This document shows, one piece after another, positions 26,325 through 35,056 of a stretch of 64,000 bases of DNA. The notes under the pieces were generated by a model. It saw only the letters and a list, made by a program, of their open reading frames with translations. It was not told where the DNA came from and made no database searches. Positions within the stretch are counted from its first letter, which is position 1, and each line of letters starts with the position of its first letter. Origin of the DNA: Candidatus Aminicenantota bacterium (GTDB lineage: Bacteria; Acidobacteriota; Aminicenantia; Aminicenantales; UBA4085); assembly GCA_003141555.1 (NCBI GenBank), contig PLMN01000007.1, forward strand, positions 179,331 to 243,330, given 5' to 3'. A program made the translations under genes and the position numbers.

Positions 26325-26924
26325 TCAGAAGACGAAGGCCACGCCGCCGCCGTATTCCAATCCGCCGAGCTTGATCGTCTGGCCGCTCTCCGTGACGTTG
26401 ACCCACGTATACTTGAGCATGCCGTTGAGGCGGACGGGGAAGCCCTTGCCGAATTCGATGTAAAGCCCGCCGAGGACGTGCGTCCCCGTGGCCACGTTCA
26501 TGGTCGTCCCGATGGTACTGGATTCATAATAGAAATAGAAATCGGCGCCGCCGCCGAAGTACGGGATGACGTAGCTCGTCGGGAACTCGTAGCGCAGGCC
26601 GAGCGACAGGGGGATCATGAGGAATTTCGTCTCCTCCTGGGTGTAGGTCAGGGCGCCAGTTTTGTATAAAGCCTTGATCTGGGCGTAGAAATCGATTCCG
26701 GCGACGATCGAGGAGGAGAGGATGATGCCCCGGACCGTGTTGGCCCCCTGGGAATAGACCTCTTTGAAGAGGGGGTCGGAGACGGCATAGGGCCCGAGGA
26801 AGAGCTCGAACGTCCCTTGCTTCCGGGCGTCCTGCCCCTCCGCCGCCGCGGGCGCGGGCGCGGCGAAAGCGAGAGCCAAGCCCAGCGCCAAAGCCGCCGC
26901 CCCGATCCGCTTGCCCGTTCTCAT
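26325..26924 (-). CDS. Outer-membrane beta-barrel protein, paralogue of the AMIN-protein barrel
   Basis: The protein has 199 residues. A signal peptide (GAAALALGLALAFAAPAPAAA) precedes a barrel of about 170 residues with alternating hydrophobic strands and a final VAFVF ending in Phe, the outer-membrane beta-signal pattern. Matches to residues 180-357 of the protein at 11150-12223 include KTGALTYTQEETKF, YFGGGADFYFYYESST and LGGLEYGGG. It lacks the AMIN domain. It converges on P5 and has its own promoter (26939-26968). It may be a small porin-like or assembly protein; the function is unknown. Confidence 0.8.
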   Translation of the reverse strand: MRTGKRIGAAALALGLALAFAAPAPAAAEGQDARKQGTFELFLGPYAVSDPLFKEVYSQGANTVRGIILSSSIVAGIDFYAQIKALYKTGALTYTQEETKFLMIPLSLGLRYEFPTSYVIPYFGGGADFYFYYESSTIGTTMNVATGTHVLGGLYIEFGKGFPVRLNGMLKYTWVNVTESGQTIKLGGLEYGGGVAFVF

Positions 26925-26938
26925 GTCGACCTTAGCAC

Positions 26939-26968
26939 CTTATAGCACCCCGCCGATGTTAAAGTCAA
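26939..26968 (-). promoter_or_regulatory. Promoter for the barrel gene
   Basis: On the minus strand TTGACT (26963-26968) lies 18 bases from TATAAG (26939-26944). The -10 box ends 14 bases before ATG 26924, giving a leader of about 8 bases. Confidence 0.6.
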
Positions 26969-27015
26969 TGTGACACGCCCTCGCGCCGGCCCGCGCGGCG
27001 GCCGAGCGATTATGA

Positions 27016-27021
27016 TATAAT
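27016..27021 (+). promoter_or_regulatory. -10 box of the ftsK promoter
   Basis: A consensus TATAAT ends 8 bases before the ATG at 27030, so transcription should start at or next to the start codon. No convincing -35 box is present at the right distance and there is no ribosome site, which fits a leaderless mRNA. Confidence 0.55.
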
Positions 27022-27029
27022 TTCGCGCG

Positions 27030-29420
27030 ATGGCCACGCCAAAACGGAAGATATCGCCCCCGGCCGCCGGGAAGACGCCGGCCCGGAGCCGGGCTATCGC
27101 CTCCGAGATCGCCGGCGTCCTTCTCCTCTTTCTGGCCGTCTATCTGCTGGTCAGCCTCGCGGGCTTCGACGCCAAAGATCCGTCGCTCTTCAACGCGGTC
27201 GCGCCCGGGGCCCACATCCACAATTACGGCGGACGGCTGGGCGCCTGGCTGTCGGACCTGGCCCTCCAGACATTCGGCTTCCCCGCCTTCCTTCTGCCGT
27301 TCATGATCGGCGCCCTCGGCCTGCGGGCGGTCATGACCGGCGAGAGAAAGCGCCTTTTCCGGAAAGCCGGGTCATTCGTCCTCCTGCTCGCCATCCTCTG
27401 CCCCCTGCTCATCCTGTTCTTCCAGGACATCCCCTGGCGGGGGACGAAGATCCCAGCGGGAGGCCTGCTCGGCGACCTCCTTTCGTCGCTCCTGAACGGC
27501 ATCCTGAACAGCACGGGCACGCTCCTCTTTCTGCTGGCCGCGGCCGCGGTCTACACCGCGTTCGCCACGGCGATCTCCTTCCGGAAGATCTTCGCCGCCC
27601 TGGGGCGGATGTTCACCTTCGCCTTCCAGGACGTTCGGATCAAGGTCCGGGAGCGTCGCCGGACCGCGCCGGAGGCGGCCGCCCCCGCAAGGAAAAAGCC
27701 GGCTTCGGCCGCGGCCGAAGCCGCGACAAGGGAGGAGGAAGGCGAGGACGAGGAGGACGTCGAAGCCCGGGCGAAGTCCAAATCCCGGCCCGACCCGTCG
27801 CCGGCACTTTCCGCGGCGACCGCGCCATCCGCCCGGCCCCGCCCGTCCGAGCTGAAGCGGAGCACGGTCAAGCCGCCCGAGGCTAAGCTCCCGCAGGATG
27901 AGGAGGCGCCGCTTCTTTTCCCCTCGTCCGAGGACTACGATTTCCCGCCCTACAACCTGCTCGACCCCGGCAAGCCGGCCGAGAAGATCGACAAGTCCGA
28001 GCTCGCCCAGAACAAGGTCCTCATCGAGGAAAAGCTCCGCGAGTTCGACGTCGACGGCGAAGTCAAGGAATACCACCCGGGCCCGGTCATCACGACCTAC
28101 GAGTACTATCCCAGCCCGGGCGTCAAGATCAGCCAGGTGGCCAACCTGTCCGAAGACCTGTCGCTCGCCCTGAGCGTGGAGTCCGTCCGCATCCAGCGCA
28201 TCCCGGGCAAGAGCTCGCTCGGCGTCGAGATCCCGAACAAGAAGCGCGAGATCATCAAGCTCCGCGACATCCTCGAATCCGAAGCCTTCCGCTCGTCGCC
28301 CTCCAAGCTGACGTTCGCCCTGGGCAAGACCGTCCATGACGAAGTCTATGTCACCGACCTGGCCATCATGCCCCACCTCCTCATCGCCGGGGCGACCGGC
28401 ACGGGCAAGAGCGTCTGCCTCAACGCCCTGATCGCCAGCATCCTCTACAAGGCCACGCCCCGCGAAGTCAAGCTCATCCTCATCGATCCCAAGCGCCTCG
28501 AGTTCACGCTCTACGAGGGCATTCCCCACCTCCTCAGCCCGGTCATCAACGACTCGAAGAAGGCCGGCGTCGTCTTGATGGACGCCGTCCGGAAGATGGA
28601 GAACCGCTACCACCTCCTCAGCCAGCACAAGGTTCGGAACATCGACCAGTACAACCATCTCGTCGCCCAGCTGCTGGCCGACAAGAAGAGCAAGCTGACC
28701 GACGAGGAGCGGGCCGCGCTCAAGCCCCTGCCCTACATCGTCATCATCATCGACGAGTTGGCCGAGCTCATGATGGTCAGCGCCCAGGACGTGGACTACG
28801 CCATCGCCCGGCTGGCCCAGCTGGCCCGGGCCGTCGGCATCCACCTCGTCCTGGCCACCCAGCGGCCGTCGATCGACGTCATCACCGGCACGATCAAGAA
28901 CAACTTCTCGAGCCGGATCGCTTTCCGCGTCCCGTCGAAGATCGACTCCCGGGTCATCCTGGACACGATCGGAGCCGACAAGCTGCTCGGCATGGGCGAC
29001 ATGCTCTTCATGCCGCCCAACTACCCCCGCCTCATCCGCCTCCACTGCTCCTACGTTTCGATCCCGGAAGTCCGCCGCCTGGTGAAGTTCGTCAAGGAAC
29101 AGGGCGAGCCGGAATACGACGAGCGGCTGATCAACGTCATTAAGAGCCCGGGCGGCGACCTGCCGTGGGAGGACGAGGACGGCGAGAAGGACGAGAACTA
29201 CGAAAGGGCCGTGGAGCTCATCCTCCACACCGGCCAGGCGTCGGCCTCGTATCTCCAGCGCAAGCTCAAGCTCGGCTACGCGCGCGCCTCGAGGATCATC
29301 GATCAGATGGAGCAGGACGGCATCCTCGGCCCGTCGGAGGGCAGCAAGCCCCGGGAGATCCTGGTCGACATCAAACAATACATGGACGAGAAGAAGAAGA
29401 GCGCGCGGGAGGACGAGTAG
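27030..29420 (+). CDS. ftsK: FtsK/SpoIIIE DNA translocase
   Basis: The protein has 796 residues, typical of FtsK. Four membrane segments lie in the first 190 residues, followed by a charged Ala/Glu linker (about 205-290). The motor domain has Walker A GATGTGKSV near 454, Walker B IVIIIDELAEL near 570 and the LATQRPSIDVITG segment. The last 65 residues form the gamma winged-helix domain (YLQRKLKLGYARASRIIDQME) that reads KOPS sites. It pumps chromosome ends through the septum and activates XerCD at dif. The gene is divergent from the barrel gene. Confidence 0.95.
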   Translation: MATPKRKISPPAAGKTPARSRAIASEIAGVLLLFLAVYLLVSLAGFDAKDPSLFNAVAPGAHIHNYGGRLGAWLSDLALQTFGFPAFLLPFMIGALGLRAVMTGERKRLFRKAGSFVLLLAILCPLLILFFQDIPWRGTKIPAGGLLGDLLSSLLNGILNSTGTLLFLLAAAAVYTAFATAISFRKIFAALGRMFTFAFQDVRIKVRERRRTAPEAAAPARKKPASAAAEAATREEEGEDEEDVEARAKSKSRPDPSPALSAATAPSARPRPSELKRSTVKPPEAKLPQDEEAPLLFPSSEDYDFPPYNLLDPGKPAEKIDKSELAQNKVLIEEKLREFDVDGEVKEYHPGPVITTYEYYPSPGVKISQVANLSEDLSLALSVESVRIQRIPGKSSLGVEIPNKKREIIKLRDILESEAFRSSPSKLTFALGKTVHDEVYVTDLAIMPHLLIAGATGTGKSVCLNALIASILYKATPREVKLILIDPKRLEFTLYEGIPHLLSPVINDSKKAGVVLMDAVRKMENRYHLLSQHKVRNIDQYNHLVAQLLADKKSKLTDEERAALKPLPYIVIIIDELAELMMVSAQDVDYAIARLAQLARAVGIHLVLATQRPSIDVITGTIKNNFSSRIAFRVPSKIDSRVILDTIGADKLLGMGDMLFMPPNYPRLIRLHCSYVSIPEVRRLVKFVKEQGEPEYDERLINVIKSPGGDLPWEDEDGEKDENYERAVELILHTGQASASYLQRKLKLGYARASRIIDQMEQDGILGPSEGSKPREILVDIKQYMDEKKKSAREDE

Positions 29421-29447
29421 GGCGGCCGCCTGTCCGCCAGAACCGTC

Positions 29448-29963
29448 ATGACGAATCGGAGCGAAGCGGGCCGCCCCGGAGTCGGCGACCTGGACCAGAT
29501 CATCCTCAAGTTCCGGCCCCTCATCGGCTTCAAGGTCCGGAAGGCGATCGGCACGGCGACGCCCGACTGGGAGGACATCGTCGCCGAGGTCCTGATGCAG
29601 GTCAGCGAGAAGATCACCTCCGGGGAATTCCGGGGCGAATCCTCCATCGGGACCTTCATCTACACCATCACCAGCCGCCGGATCGTGGACCACATCCGCC
29701 GCAAGACGCGCGTCCTCCGCGACGCCCCCGAAGGCGGCCATCTGCCCGACCCGCACGAGGAGGTCGAGCGGACCGAACAGGTCGAGCTCATGCTCGAGGC
29801 GATCCGCAAGCTCCGGCCCCGCCATCGGCAGGCGCTCGAGCTGTTCTATCTCAGGGAGCTGCCGCGCGAGGAGGTCGCCCGGCGCATGGGGATCTCGGCG
29901 CCCAAGGTCAGCGAATGGGCGAACTACGCCAAGAAATCGCTCCGGAAGATGATGGCCCGATGA
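29448..29963 (+). CDS. ECF-type RNA polymerase sigma factor
   Basis: The protein has 171 residues. Sigma region 2 spans about 20-90 (DWEDIVAEVLMQV, STFIYTITSRRIVDHIRR-like) and region 4 about 115-170 (LRPRHRQALELFYLRELPREEVARRMGI), with a helix-turn-helix at APKVSEWANYAKKSL. No region 1 or 3 is present, as in extracytoplasmic-function sigma factors. The zinc-finger anti-sigma gene follows 73 bases later. The target promoters are not identifiable here. It starts 27 bases after ftsK and may be read with it. Confidence 0.85.
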   Translation: MTNRSEAGRPGVGDLDQIILKFRPLIGFKVRKAIGTATPDWEDIVAEVLMQVSEKITSGEFRGESSIGTFIYTITSRRIVDHIRRKTRVLRDAPEGGHLPDPHEEVERTEQVELMLEAIRKLRPRHRQALELFYLRELPREEVARRMGISAPKVSEWANYAKKSLRKMMAR

Positions 29964-30036
29964 TCATTCCAACTCCGCGGGACGGCCCCGACTAAATCGG
30001 TGGAGTCAGCAAAAGATACTTTTTAAAGGACCGGCC

Positions 30037-30642
30037 ATGAGAAACTGTCCAAACGAGCGCGAGATCGATCGTTACCTCCTGGGGAGGCTGTCCGAGGACG
30101 ACGCCCGGGAGTTCGAGGTCCATTATTTCAACTGCCCGCCCTGCTTCGAGAAGGTGCGGGACCGGCAGGCCGTCATCGAGTCCGTCGCCCGGAAACGGGC
30201 CGAGTTGCTCGCCCCCCCGACGGCCCGCCCGGCGTTCGCCTTCCGAGCCCGGGCCTGGACGACCGCCGCGGCGGCCGCGGGCGTCCTGCTCATGATCACG
30301 GCCGCCCTCGTCCTGCGCCCCTGGGAGCGCGGCACGGCGGCCCGGAGCGAGGACGTCGTCCGGGGCGCGGCGCTCGCCGCGATCTCGCCCGCGGGGGACG
30401 TCTCCGCCGTGCCGGAAGCGCTCGCCTGGAGTCCCGGCCCGACCGATCTGGAATACCGGGTCGAGCTCACCGGGCCCGGGTTGAGCTGGTCCGCCGCGGC
30501 GTCCGGGCCGACGATCGCCCTTCCGGAGGGCGTGCGGGCGAAGATCGGGCGGGGCATCGTCTACACATGGCAGGTGAAGGGCTACGCCCCGGAGGGAACG
30601 CTCCTCGAGCGATCGAACAAGACGGCGTTCAAGATACGCTGA
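30037..30642 (+). CDS. Membrane anti-sigma factor with zinc-finger ZAS domain
   Basis: The protein has 201 residues. The N-terminal 45 residues carry the zinc-binding pattern of anti-sigma ZAS domains (CPNE...YLLGRL...EFEVHYFNCPPC, i.e. HxxxCxxC). A single membrane helix follows (about 74-94, AAAAAGVLLMITAALVL). The outer part (about 110-201) is a short beta-rich domain ending WQVKGYAPEGTLLERSNKT. It should hold the sigma factor encoded just upstream until an envelope signal releases it. An AAAGGA ribosome site precedes the ATG. Confidence 0.82.
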   Translation: MRNCPNEREIDRYLLGRLSEDDAREFEVHYFNCPPCFEKVRDRQAVIESVARKRAELLAPPTARPAFAFRARAWTTAAAAAGVLLMITAALVLRPWERGTAARSEDVVRGAALAAISPAGDVSAVPEALAWSPGPTDLEYRVELTGPGLSWSAAASGPTIALPEGVRAKIGRGIVYTWQVKGYAPEGTLLERSNKTAFKIR

Positions 30643-30668
30643 TCGCCGACAGGACCCGCGCTTCCCCT

Positions 30669-31352
30669 CTAATCCTCGGGGGGCGCGGTTTCTTCCTCGT
30701 GATAGATCCGGCCGCGGGTCTCATCCTCGAAGGCCAGGCAGCACATCAGCCGCCCGCACAGCCCCGAAATCTTGGTCGGATTGATGACGATCTGCTGCTT
30801 GCGGGCCTTCTGGATGGTCACCGGGGCGAAGGTCTTCATGAACGTGGCGCAGCAGAGCGGCCGGCCGCAGACGCCCAAGCCGCCGATGATCTTAGCCTCG
30901 TCGCGGACCCCGACCTGGCGCATCTCGATCCGCATCTTAAGATCCTTGGCCAGGTCCTTGACCAGCTGGCGGAAATCGATCCGCCCGTCGGCCGTGTAGA
31001 AGAAGACCCCCTTCTTCTCGTTGAAAAAATACCGGACGGCGGTCAGCTTCATGGCCAGGGCCCGATCCTTGATCAGCTGCTGGCAGAGCTCGAAGGCCCG
31101 GGCCTCCTTGTCGCGCAGCCAGGCGAACTTCCGAGTGTCGTCCTCGGACGCCCGGCGGAGGATCTTGGGCGCGTTCTGCGCGTCCCGGCCGTGGCTGCAG
31201 ATCTCGCTCGACACGTCGACGACCGTGGCCAGGTCGCCGCCGAACTCGGACTCGATGAGGCAGATGTCGCCGATCTGGACGTCGATCCCGTTCTTCAAGG
31301 CGCGGACCATCTTGTTGGAGCGCGCGGACATCAGGCAGGCAAATTCAGACAT
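30669..31352 (-). CDS. ricT: PSP1-domain protein RicT
   Basis: The protein has 227 residues. The PSP1 C-terminal domain occupies about 55-150 and the conserved cysteine motifs follow: GVCGRPLCCATF and GLCGRLMCCLAFE. These bind an iron-sulfur cluster in the Bacillus Ric (Y) complex, which acts in RNA maturation and development. Next to holB, the order holB-ricT is widely conserved. It lies 4 bases after holB and ends the uvrA-holB-ricT operon. Whether the other Ric subunits exist here is unknown. Confidence 0.88.
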   Translation of the reverse strand: MSEFACLMSARSNKMVRALKNGIDVQIGDICLIESEFGGDLATVVDVSSEICSHGRDAQNAPKILRRASEDDTRKFAWLRDKEARAFELCQQLIKDRALAMKLTAVRYFFNEKKGVFFYTADGRIDFRQLVKDLAKDLKMRIEMRQVGVRDEAKIIGGLGVCGRPLCCATFMKTFAPVTIQKARKQQIVINPTKISGLCGRLMCCLAFEDETRGRIYHEEETAPPED

Positions 31353-31356
31353 GGGT

Positions 31357-32361
31357 TCATCCTATGACTTGGGAATAGAGCGTGTTGATGAGCAGGTTCA
31401 TATTGAGGTTTTGGTCGAGACCGGCGAAGGCCCCGTCGACCGCCGCCAGGAAGCGGAGCGCCCGGTCGAAGGCCGCCCCGGCGCCGCCCGCCCTCATCCG
31501 GGGCTCGAAATCGGGGTTCAGGAGCAGCCGGGGATCGCCGCCGTCGCGGAGGAGGACGAGGTCGCGGCAGAAGGAGGAGACGAGCTCGAGCGTGCCCGCC
31601 AGATTCTCCTTGATCTCGACCTTCTTCTGGGCGGCGAACCGCTTCAGGAACCGCGAAGGCTCATCGCCCCCGACCAGCTCCCGGAAGAGCTCCCAGGCCG
31701 CCTCGCGGCGGGCCTGGATCTCGTCCCAATCCACGTTCAAGGCCTGTTCGAGGTTGCCGTGGACGAGGAGGGCCAGGATGCGGACCTTTTCCTCTTCGAG
31801 GCCGCGTTCGCGGAGAGCGTTCTCGATATCCTCGCCGGAGACGGGGAGGAAGGCCAGGTTCTGGCAGCGCGACCTGATCGTCCGCAGGATCCGCGAGGGG
31901 TTGTTCGTGACGAGGACGATGTGCGAGGTGCGGGGCGGCTCCTCGAGGACCTTGAGCAGGCAGTTCGACGCCTCGGCGTTCATCCGGTCGGCCTCGTCGA
32001 TGATGAAGACCTTATTGCGGCCGATCATGGGCGTCAGGTAGGCGATCGACCTCAACTCCTGTACCTGGTCGATGAGGATCTCTTCCTTGTTCTTGAAGTG
32101 CTCGATCCGGAGGACGTCGGGGAAGCCTCTCTCCGGGTCCTCGAGACCGCGGGCGGTGGCCAGGCAGTTCGGACAGACGCCGCAGGCGTCGTCCTCAAGC
32201 GTCAGGCAGTTCAGGGCCTGGGCGAGGACCGCGGCGAATCGGCGCTTGCCGACGCCCGGCGGGCCGCTAAGGAGCAGGGAGTTGGGCACGCGCCGCCGAC
32301 CGAGGGCGTGCCGGAGGATCTTTTTGATTCGGCCGTTGCCGGGGATGTCGCTGAAGGGCAT
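31357..32361 (-). CDS. holB: DNA polymerase III delta-prime subunit
   Basis: The protein has 334 residues. It is the clamp-loader delta-prime subunit of the replicative polymerase. The AAA+ core starts with RRVPNSLLLSGPPGVGKRRFA (P-loop) and has the four-cysteine zinc module near CGVCPNC. The sensor region reads VTNNPSRILRTIRSRCQNL. The C-terminal part (about 215-334) is the oligomerisation collar. It lies 4 bases after uvrA and 4 bases before ricT. The P-loop GPPGVGKR is intact, whereas many delta-prime proteins have lost it, so DnaX and this protein may overlap in activity. Confidence 0.9.
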   Translation of the reverse strand: MPFSDIPGNGRIKKILRHALGRRRVPNSLLLSGPPGVGKRRFAAVLAQALNCLTLEDDACGVCPNCLATARGLEDPERGFPDVLRIEHFKNKEEILIDQVQELRSIAYLTPMIGRNKVFIIDEADRMNAEASNCLLKVLEEPPRTSHIVLVTNNPSRILRTIRSRCQNLAFLPVSGEDIENALRERGLEEEKVRILALLVHGNLEQALNVDWDEIQARREAAWELFRELVGGDEPSRFLKRFAAQKKVEIKENLAGTLELVSSFCRDLVLLRDGGDPRLLLNPDFEPRMRAGGAGAAFDRALRFLAAVDGAFAGLDQNLNMNLLINTLYSQVIG

Positions 32362-32365
32362 GATC

Positions 32366-34864
32366 TCAGTCCAGGACCTTTTTCAGGAAGCGGCCCGTGT
32401 GCGAGGCGGGCTCCGCGGCTACGGCTTCGGGCGTCCCGGCGGCCACGATCCGCCCCCCGTCCTCGCCGCCCTCGGGGCCCAAGTCGATAATATAGTCGCA
32501 AACCTTGATGACTTCAAGGTTGTGCTCGATGATGACCACGGTGTTGCCGAGCTTGACCAGCTCGGCCAGGAGCTCGAGGAGCTTCCGGACGTCGTCGAAA
32601 TGGAGGCCGGTCGTGGGCTCGTCGAGGAGGTAGAGCGTCCGGCCCGTGGCCCGCCGGCCGAGCTCCTTGGTCAGCTTGATCCGCTGGGCCTCGCCCCCGG
32701 ACAGCGTCGGGGCGGGCTGGCCCAGCCGGATGTAGCCCAGGCCGACCTTGCGGAGCGTGGCCAGCTTGCGCTTGAGCTGGGGGTGGGCTTTCAGGTCGTT
32801 GTAGGCCTCGTCGACGGTCATGGCCAGGAAATCGGCGATCGATTTCCCCTTGTAGTGGACGGCGAGCGTCTCCTTGTTATACCGCATCCCCCCGCAGCGG
32901 TCGCACGTCACGAAGACGTCGGGCAGGAAATGCATCTCGACCCGCATCACGCCCGCGCCCTGGCATTGCTCGCACCGGCCCCCGGCGATGTTGAAGCTGA
33001 AGCGGCTGGCGGTATAGCCCCGGACCTGGGCTTCCTGAGTCCGGGCGAAGAGCGTCCGCAGGTCTTGGAAGAGCCCGGTATACGTGGACGGGTTCGAGCG
33101 GGGCGTGCGGCCGATCGCCTTCTGGTCGACGCTGATCACCTTGTCGACGGCCTCAGCGCCCCGGATGGCCTCGTGGGCCCCGACGCGGAGCCGGGCATGG
33201 TAGAGCAAGTTCTGCAGACCGCGGAACAGGATGTCGTAGACGAGGGTGCTCTTGCCGGACCCCGAGACGCCGGTCACGGCCGTCATGCAGCCGATCGGGA
33301 GGCGGACGTCGATGTCCTTGAGATTGTGCTCGCGGGCCTTGAGGATCGAAAGCCAGCCCTGCGCCCGGCGCCGGGTCGCGGGCGGCTCGATCCGCAGCTC
33401 CCGCCGCAGGTACTTGGCCGTCAGGGAGTCGGGCGAATCGAGGATCGCGGCAGGCGGGCCTTCGGCGACGACGCGGCCGCCGTTCTCTCCCGCCCCCGGG
33501 CCGAGATCGAGGATGAAGTCCGCGGCCCGGATAGTCTGCTCGTCGTGCTCGACGACGATGACGGAATTGCCGTCGTCGCGGATGCGGCGGAGCATCCCGA
33601 TCAGCCGATCGTTGTCCCTCTGGTGGAGGCCGATCGTCGGCTCGTCGAGGACGTAGAGGATGCCGCGCAGGCTCGACCCGACCTGGGCGGCCAGCCGGAC
33701 GCGCTGGGCCTCGCCGCCTGAGAGCGACCCGGCCGGCCGGTTCAGGTGGAGGTAGGCCAGCCCGAGCTCGGTCATGACCGTGAGCCGGGCCAGAAGCTCC
33801 TTCTGGACCTTGGCCGCCACGAGCTCGAGTGAGGCCGGGAAGCGGAAGGCGGCGATCTCGGCGAGGAGGCGGTCCACGGCGAGCTCGCCGAGCTCGACGA
33901 TGTTCCGGCCGCCGATATGGACCGCGAGCGCCTCGGGGCGGAGGCGGCCGCCGTGGCAGGCGGGACAGACGTCCTCGGTCAGGGCGACGTCGCCGTCCTC
34001 GTCGGTCGTCGTCTCGTAGCCCAGGCCGTTGCAGCGCGGGCAGGCTCCGTACGGGGTGTTGAACGAGAAGTTGCGGGGCTCGAACTCGGGGAGGCTGATG
34101 TCGCAGGCGGGGCAGATCAGCCGGAGCGAGTAGTACGCCTCGGGCGCGCCGGGGCGGAGGATCAGGACCTCCCCATCGGCGAGGGCCAGGGCTTTGTCGA
34201 CGGCCTCGCGGAGGCGCTTCTCGACGTGGGGCGCGACCCGGACCTCGTCGATCAGGACTTCGGCCGTGTGCGTCTTGGTCTTCTCGAGGACGATCGGCCC
34301 GTCGAGGTCCCGGAAGCGGCCGTCGACCCGGATCTGGACGTAGCCCTTGCGCAGGAGCCGCTCGAAGAGCTTGTGGTATTCGCCCTTGCGGCCCTTGACC
34401 ACCGGGGCGAGGATCTTCACCTTTTCGCCGGGCGCGGTCTCGAAGACGCGGCGGACGATCTCGTCCGCCGTCTGCTGGCTGACCTCGCGGCCGCAGCTCG
34501 GGCAGTGGGGGACGCCCAGGCGGGCATAGAGCAGGCGGAGGAGGTCGTAGGTCTCGGTGACCGTGCCCACGGTCGAGCGCGGGTTGGACGAGATCGTCTT
34601 CTGGTCGATGGAGATCGCGGGCGAGAGGCCGGTGATCGATTCGACCTCGGGCTTCTCCATCATCTCCATATACTGGCGGGCATAGGCCGACATGCACTCG
34701 ATGTAGCGGCGCTGGCCCTCGGCAAAGAGCGTGTCGAAGGCGAGCGAGGACTTGCCCGAGCCGCTCGGCCCGGTGACCACGATCAGCTTGTTGCGGGGCA
34801 GGCGGACGTCGATCCGCTTCAAATTGTGCTGGGCCGCCTTCTTGACGACGATTTCGGTCAGCAT
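32366..34864 (-). CDS. uvrA: Excinuclease ABC subunit UvrA, short form lacking the insertion domain
   Basis: The protein has 832 residues; typical UvrA has about 940. It scans DNA for bulky lesions and loads UvrB. The first Walker A is GPSGSGKSS (32-40), the UvrB-binding domain (about 118-238) is present, and the second ABC unit has GVSGSGKST and two LSGG signatures. The C-terminal zinc module is GGRCEQCQGAG with CDRCGGMRYN. Between C278 (CPRCNGLG) and C300 (CPACHGGRL) there are only 21 residues where a roughly 110-residue DNA-contacting insertion domain is normal. It is read from an extended -10 promoter with almost no leader. Confidence 0.93.
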   Translation of the reverse strand: MLTEIVVKKAAQHNLKRIDVRLPRNKLIVVTGPSGSGKSSLAFDTLFAEGQRRYIECMSAYARQYMEMMEKPEVESITGLSPAISIDQKTISSNPRSTVGTVTETYDLLRLLYARLGVPHCPSCGREVSQQTADEIVRRVFETAPGEKVKILAPVVKGRKGEYHKLFERLLRKGYVQIRVDGRFRDLDGPIVLEKTKTHTAEVLIDEVRVAPHVEKRLREAVDKALALADGEVLILRPGAPEAYYSLRLICPACDISLPEFEPRNFSFNTPYGACPRCNGLGYETTTDEDGDVALTEDVCPACHGGRLRPEALAVHIGGRNIVELGELAVDRLLAEIAAFRFPASLELVAAKVQKELLARLTVMTELGLAYLHLNRPAGSLSGGEAQRVRLAAQVGSSLRGILYVLDEPTIGLHQRDNDRLIGMLRRIRDDGNSVIVVEHDEQTIRAADFILDLGPGAGENGGRVVAEGPPAAILDSPDSLTAKYLRRELRIEPPATRRRAQGWLSILKAREHNLKDIDVRLPIGCMTAVTGVSGSGKSTLVYDILFRGLQNLLYHARLRVGAHEAIRGAEAVDKVISVDQKAIGRTPRSNPSTYTGLFQDLRTLFARTQEAQVRGYTASRFSFNIAGGRCEQCQGAGVMRVEMHFLPDVFVTCDRCGGMRYNKETLAVHYKGKSIADFLAMTVDEAYNDLKAHPQLKRKLATLRKVGLGYIRLGQPAPTLSGGEAQRIKLTKELGRRATGRTLYLLDEPTTGLHFDDVRKLLELLAELVKLGNTVVIIEHNLEVIKVCDYIIDLGPEGGEDGGRIVAAGTPEAVAAEPASHTGRFLKKVLD

Positions 34865-34872
34865 AACCGAAT

Positions 34873-34881
34873 ATTATACCA
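34873..34881 (-). promoter_or_regulatory. Extended -10 promoter of uvrA
   Basis: On the minus strand TGGTATAAT combines the extended TGn element with a perfect -10 box (34873-34878). It ends 8 bases before the uvrA ATG, so the transcript should be leaderless. Its upstream side abuts the REP palindrome R2. Confidence 0.65.
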
Positions 34882-34883
34882 GA

Positions 34884-34910
34884 AAATCGGTGACAGTAAC
34901 CTGATTTCCG
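34884..34910 (+). repeat. REP-like palindrome R2, left flank of the RAYT gene
   Basis: The first 27 bases match R1 (26217-26243) exactly. The element stands 3 bases upstream of the uvrA extended -10 box, so its insertion or retention may affect uvrA expression. Confidence 0.8.
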
Positions 34911-34925
34911 GATTTCGGTCGACGG

Positions 34926-34956
34926 AAATCCGTGTCAGGATACGGATTTCCGAATT
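34926..34956 (+). repeat. REP-like palindrome R3 with compensating stem changes
   Basis: This copy has the same 31-base length and ends as R1, but its stem is a perfect 8 bp (AAATCCGT with ACGGATTT). Relative to R1, paired positions 6/19 and 8/17 have changed together so that pairing improves. Confidence 0.75.
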
Positions 34957-35056
34957 ATTTGTCTTCGTTTGAGAAAATTGACCCCATTATCCCGTCAATT
35001 AAAAAGTCAATAAAAACAAAGAAAAACAGTCTGGAAACCCATAAGGGAGCCTGGCC

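Noticed and set aside
27372..29825. An antisense frame of about 817 codons opposite ftsK and the sigma-factor gene
   Set aside because: It spans two well-supported genes on the other strand and shows only the composition of a shadow frame.
29994..30012. A further REP-like copy before the anti-sigma gene
   Set aside because: Only AAATCGGTG matches the start of the element; the second arm of the palindrome is missing, so chance similarity is likely.
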